Shown here: positions 62,944-64,000 of the stretch, piece by piece
How the letters are laid out: every line of letters begins with the position of its first letter
Position numbering within the stretch: the first letter of the stretch is position 1
Assembly: GCF_003425685.1 (NCBI RefSeq)
Contig: NZ_QJKM01000008.1
Location: 124,001-188,000, forward strand
Reading direction: 5' to 3'
Length of the DNA: 64,000 nucleotides
DNA from: Rhizobium terrae
GTDB taxonomy: Bacteria > Pseudomonadota > Alphaproteobacteria > Rhizobiales > Rhizobiaceae
Notes under the pieces: model-generated
Database searches by the model: none
Seen by the model: only the letters and a program-made list of their open reading frames with translations
Told to the model about the DNA's origin: nothing
Program-made: the position numbers and the translations under genes

Positions 62944-64000
62944 CTATTCGGCGGCAAGGTCGCGCAGGGTTCGGGGCAGGCTGTTCATGCATTCCACGCC
63001 GTTTTCCGTCACCAGGAACTGGTCCTCGATCATCAGCGCGCCGATCCCCTGCCCGTAGAACGGCGCTTCCAGCGCCACCACCATGTTCGGCAGGATGATT
63101 TCCGGGTTGCCGGTGGAGAAGAACGGCCATTCCTCGATGCCGGAGCCGCCGCCGACCGAATGGCCGAAATGGCCTCGATAATATTCGCCGAAACCTTGCC
63201 CGCACATGGATGCCAGCATGGCCTCATGCACGGTGCCGAAGGTGTTGCCGGGGCGGATCTGCTCGAGGCCGGCGGCGAATGCGGTTTCCAGCGCCTTGAA
63301 GATGTCCCGCGCCAGCGGCGACGCGGGGCCGTAGGTGAAGGTGCGGGCGCCATCGGAAGAATAGCCCTCGACCAGCGTGCCGACATCCGCCTTGATTAGT
63401 GCGCCGGGCGTGACCACGGCGGCCATGTCCGAAAGATCGGCACCGACCGAAATGAAATCCCAATGCCCGCTCAGGCCGAAGCCGCCTTCGGTTGCCGCAG
63501 CCTGCGCGCCGGCTTTCCAGGCAAGGGAGAGCTCGCCGAGGGACACGCCGGGTTTCACCACCCCCGTCATCCGCAGGAGCCCGGCTTCGGCCGCTTTCGA
63601 GGCACGGCGCAGCCGTTCGATCTCGCGCGGCGTCTTGACCGCCCGCAAACGGCGCAGAATCGGGGATCCGTCAGCCCAGTCGACATCCGGCAGCGCCTGT
63701 TTCAGTGCTTCGAAATCGGCGGCCGGCATGAATTCCAGATCGGCGCCGACCCTCGCCCGGTCGAGACCGCGTTCCTTCAGCAGATCGCCGAGCAGGTCGA
63801 ACGCGGCGGAACGGTCGAAGGTCTCCGGCCGCGGGCCGGCGACGCCCAGCCGGCGATAGGCCGCGTCGATTTCCGGGATGCTGCCGGCGCCGGTGAGATC
63901 GAGCATGTCGATCCAGATGCGATGGGTGCGAAGATCCACATCCGTTGCGGCCTTACGGATCAATCCGGCCGCATGGTCACTCGCGACGGCTGCAAGGCCT
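62944..64000 (-). CDS. M24 family metallopeptidase, 5' end beyond window
   Basis: The frame is open to the right edge, so the N-terminus is missing. About 350 residues are present. The pita-bread domain has ligands in ALIKADVGTLVEGYSSDGART (two Asp), FGHSVGGGSGIEEWP (His), and Glu in VVALEAPFYGQG and MIEDQFLVT. It resembles Xaa-Pro dipeptidase/creatinase family members. The Gly-rich segment after the His is not the common HGIG, which hints at a divergent substrate. It is 110 bases beyond the Rrf2 start. Confidence 0.88.
   Translation of the reverse strand, partial: GLAAVASDHAAGLIRKAATDVDLRTHRIWIDMLDLTGAGSIPEIDAAYRRLGVAGPRPETFDRSAAFDLLGDLLKERGLDRARVGADLEFMPAADFEALKQALPDVDWADGSPILRRLRAVKTPREIERLRRASKAAEAGLLRMTGVVKPGVSLGELSLAWKAGAQAAATEGGFGLSGHWDFISVGADLSDMAAVVTPGALIKADVGTLVEGYSSDGARTFTYGPASPLARDIFKALETAFAAGLEQIRPGNTFGTVHEAMLASMCGQGFGEYYRGHFGHSVGGGSGIEEWPFFSTGNPEIILPNMVVALEAPFYGQGIGALMIEDQFLVTENGVECMNSLPRTLRDLAAE

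Overview
The window reads as GC-rich alphaproteobacterial DNA, most likely from the Rhizobiaceae (Rhizobium, Shinella or Agrobacterium-like). The grounds are gene style and content: many short ABC, GntR, LysR and amidohydrolase catabolic operons, a cyoABCD quinol oxidase with SURF1, a mosaic palindromic intergenic element and a TPP riboswitch. No prophage, CRISPR array, replication origin, rRNA or transposase gene was seen. There is one tRNA, Leu(CAG). All functions come from reading translated sequence and recalling families; no search was run.

Layout. 0-4 kb: end of a tannase/feruloyl-esterase-family gene, a DUF1801 protein, a TPP-riboswitch-led thiX-thiY pair with no ATPase gene beside it, and a spermidine-synthase-like protein. 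3.6-16 kb: a catabolic region with a GntR regulator, an FMN reductase plus luciferase-like monooxygenase, an alpha/beta hydrolase, a lone molybdenum-hydroxylase large subunit, an enoyl-CoA hydratase, a ParDE module, a thioesterase, a zinc alcohol dehydrogenase, a MarR regulator, a fumarylpyruvate-hydrolase-like protein and gentisate dioxygenase. 16.1-16.9 kb: a small AT-richer patch with a decayed membrane/PH-like gene. 17-26.7 kb: a polyamine-type ABC transporter operon with an agmatinase-family ureohydrolase, a nitrilase-family amidase, a GldA-like dehydrogenase and IclR, with a VapBC pair lodged inside it; a GcvA-type LysR diverges from it.

26.7-35 kb: miscellaneous genes (PD-(D/E)XK protein, EamA/MocR pair, GH25 lipoprotein, acetyltransferase, GFA, 3-hydroxyisobutyrate-dehydrogenase-like, DoxX, SelW-like) and tRNA-Leu. 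35-42 kb: surf1-cyoDCBA and an MFS transporter. 42-46.3 kb: a probable hydroxyproline/proline-peptide catabolic operon (DHDPS-like deaminase, M24 peptidase, FAD D-amino-acid dehydrogenase, GntR) with repeated TTGTCGACAG boxes. 46.4-57.9 kb: a hydantoin-type racemase, a frameshifted HigBA-like module, an amino-acid ABC transporter, a LysR protein with two HTH domains, then hydantoinase-like, N-carbamoylase-like, DUF917/S-methyl-thiohydantoin-desulfurase-like and urocanase-like genes. 58-64 kb: a deleted GST remnant, a 1-Cys peroxiredoxin, and a sulfur-acquisition set (LLM monooxygenase, SfnB-like oxidoreductase, Rrf2), ending in a truncated M24 peptidase.

The most interesting unit is 46.4-57.9 kb. 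Its enzyme families match, step for step, a route from thiourocanate (the first product of ergothioneine breakdown) through thiohydantoin- and hydantoin-propionate and N-carbamoyl-glutamate to glutamate. The racemase, the transporter and the enzyme operon each carry an ATAT-GGG-ATAT type dyad upstream, which suggests one regulon under the double-HTH LysR protein. This is inference from family logic plus a motif seen directly.
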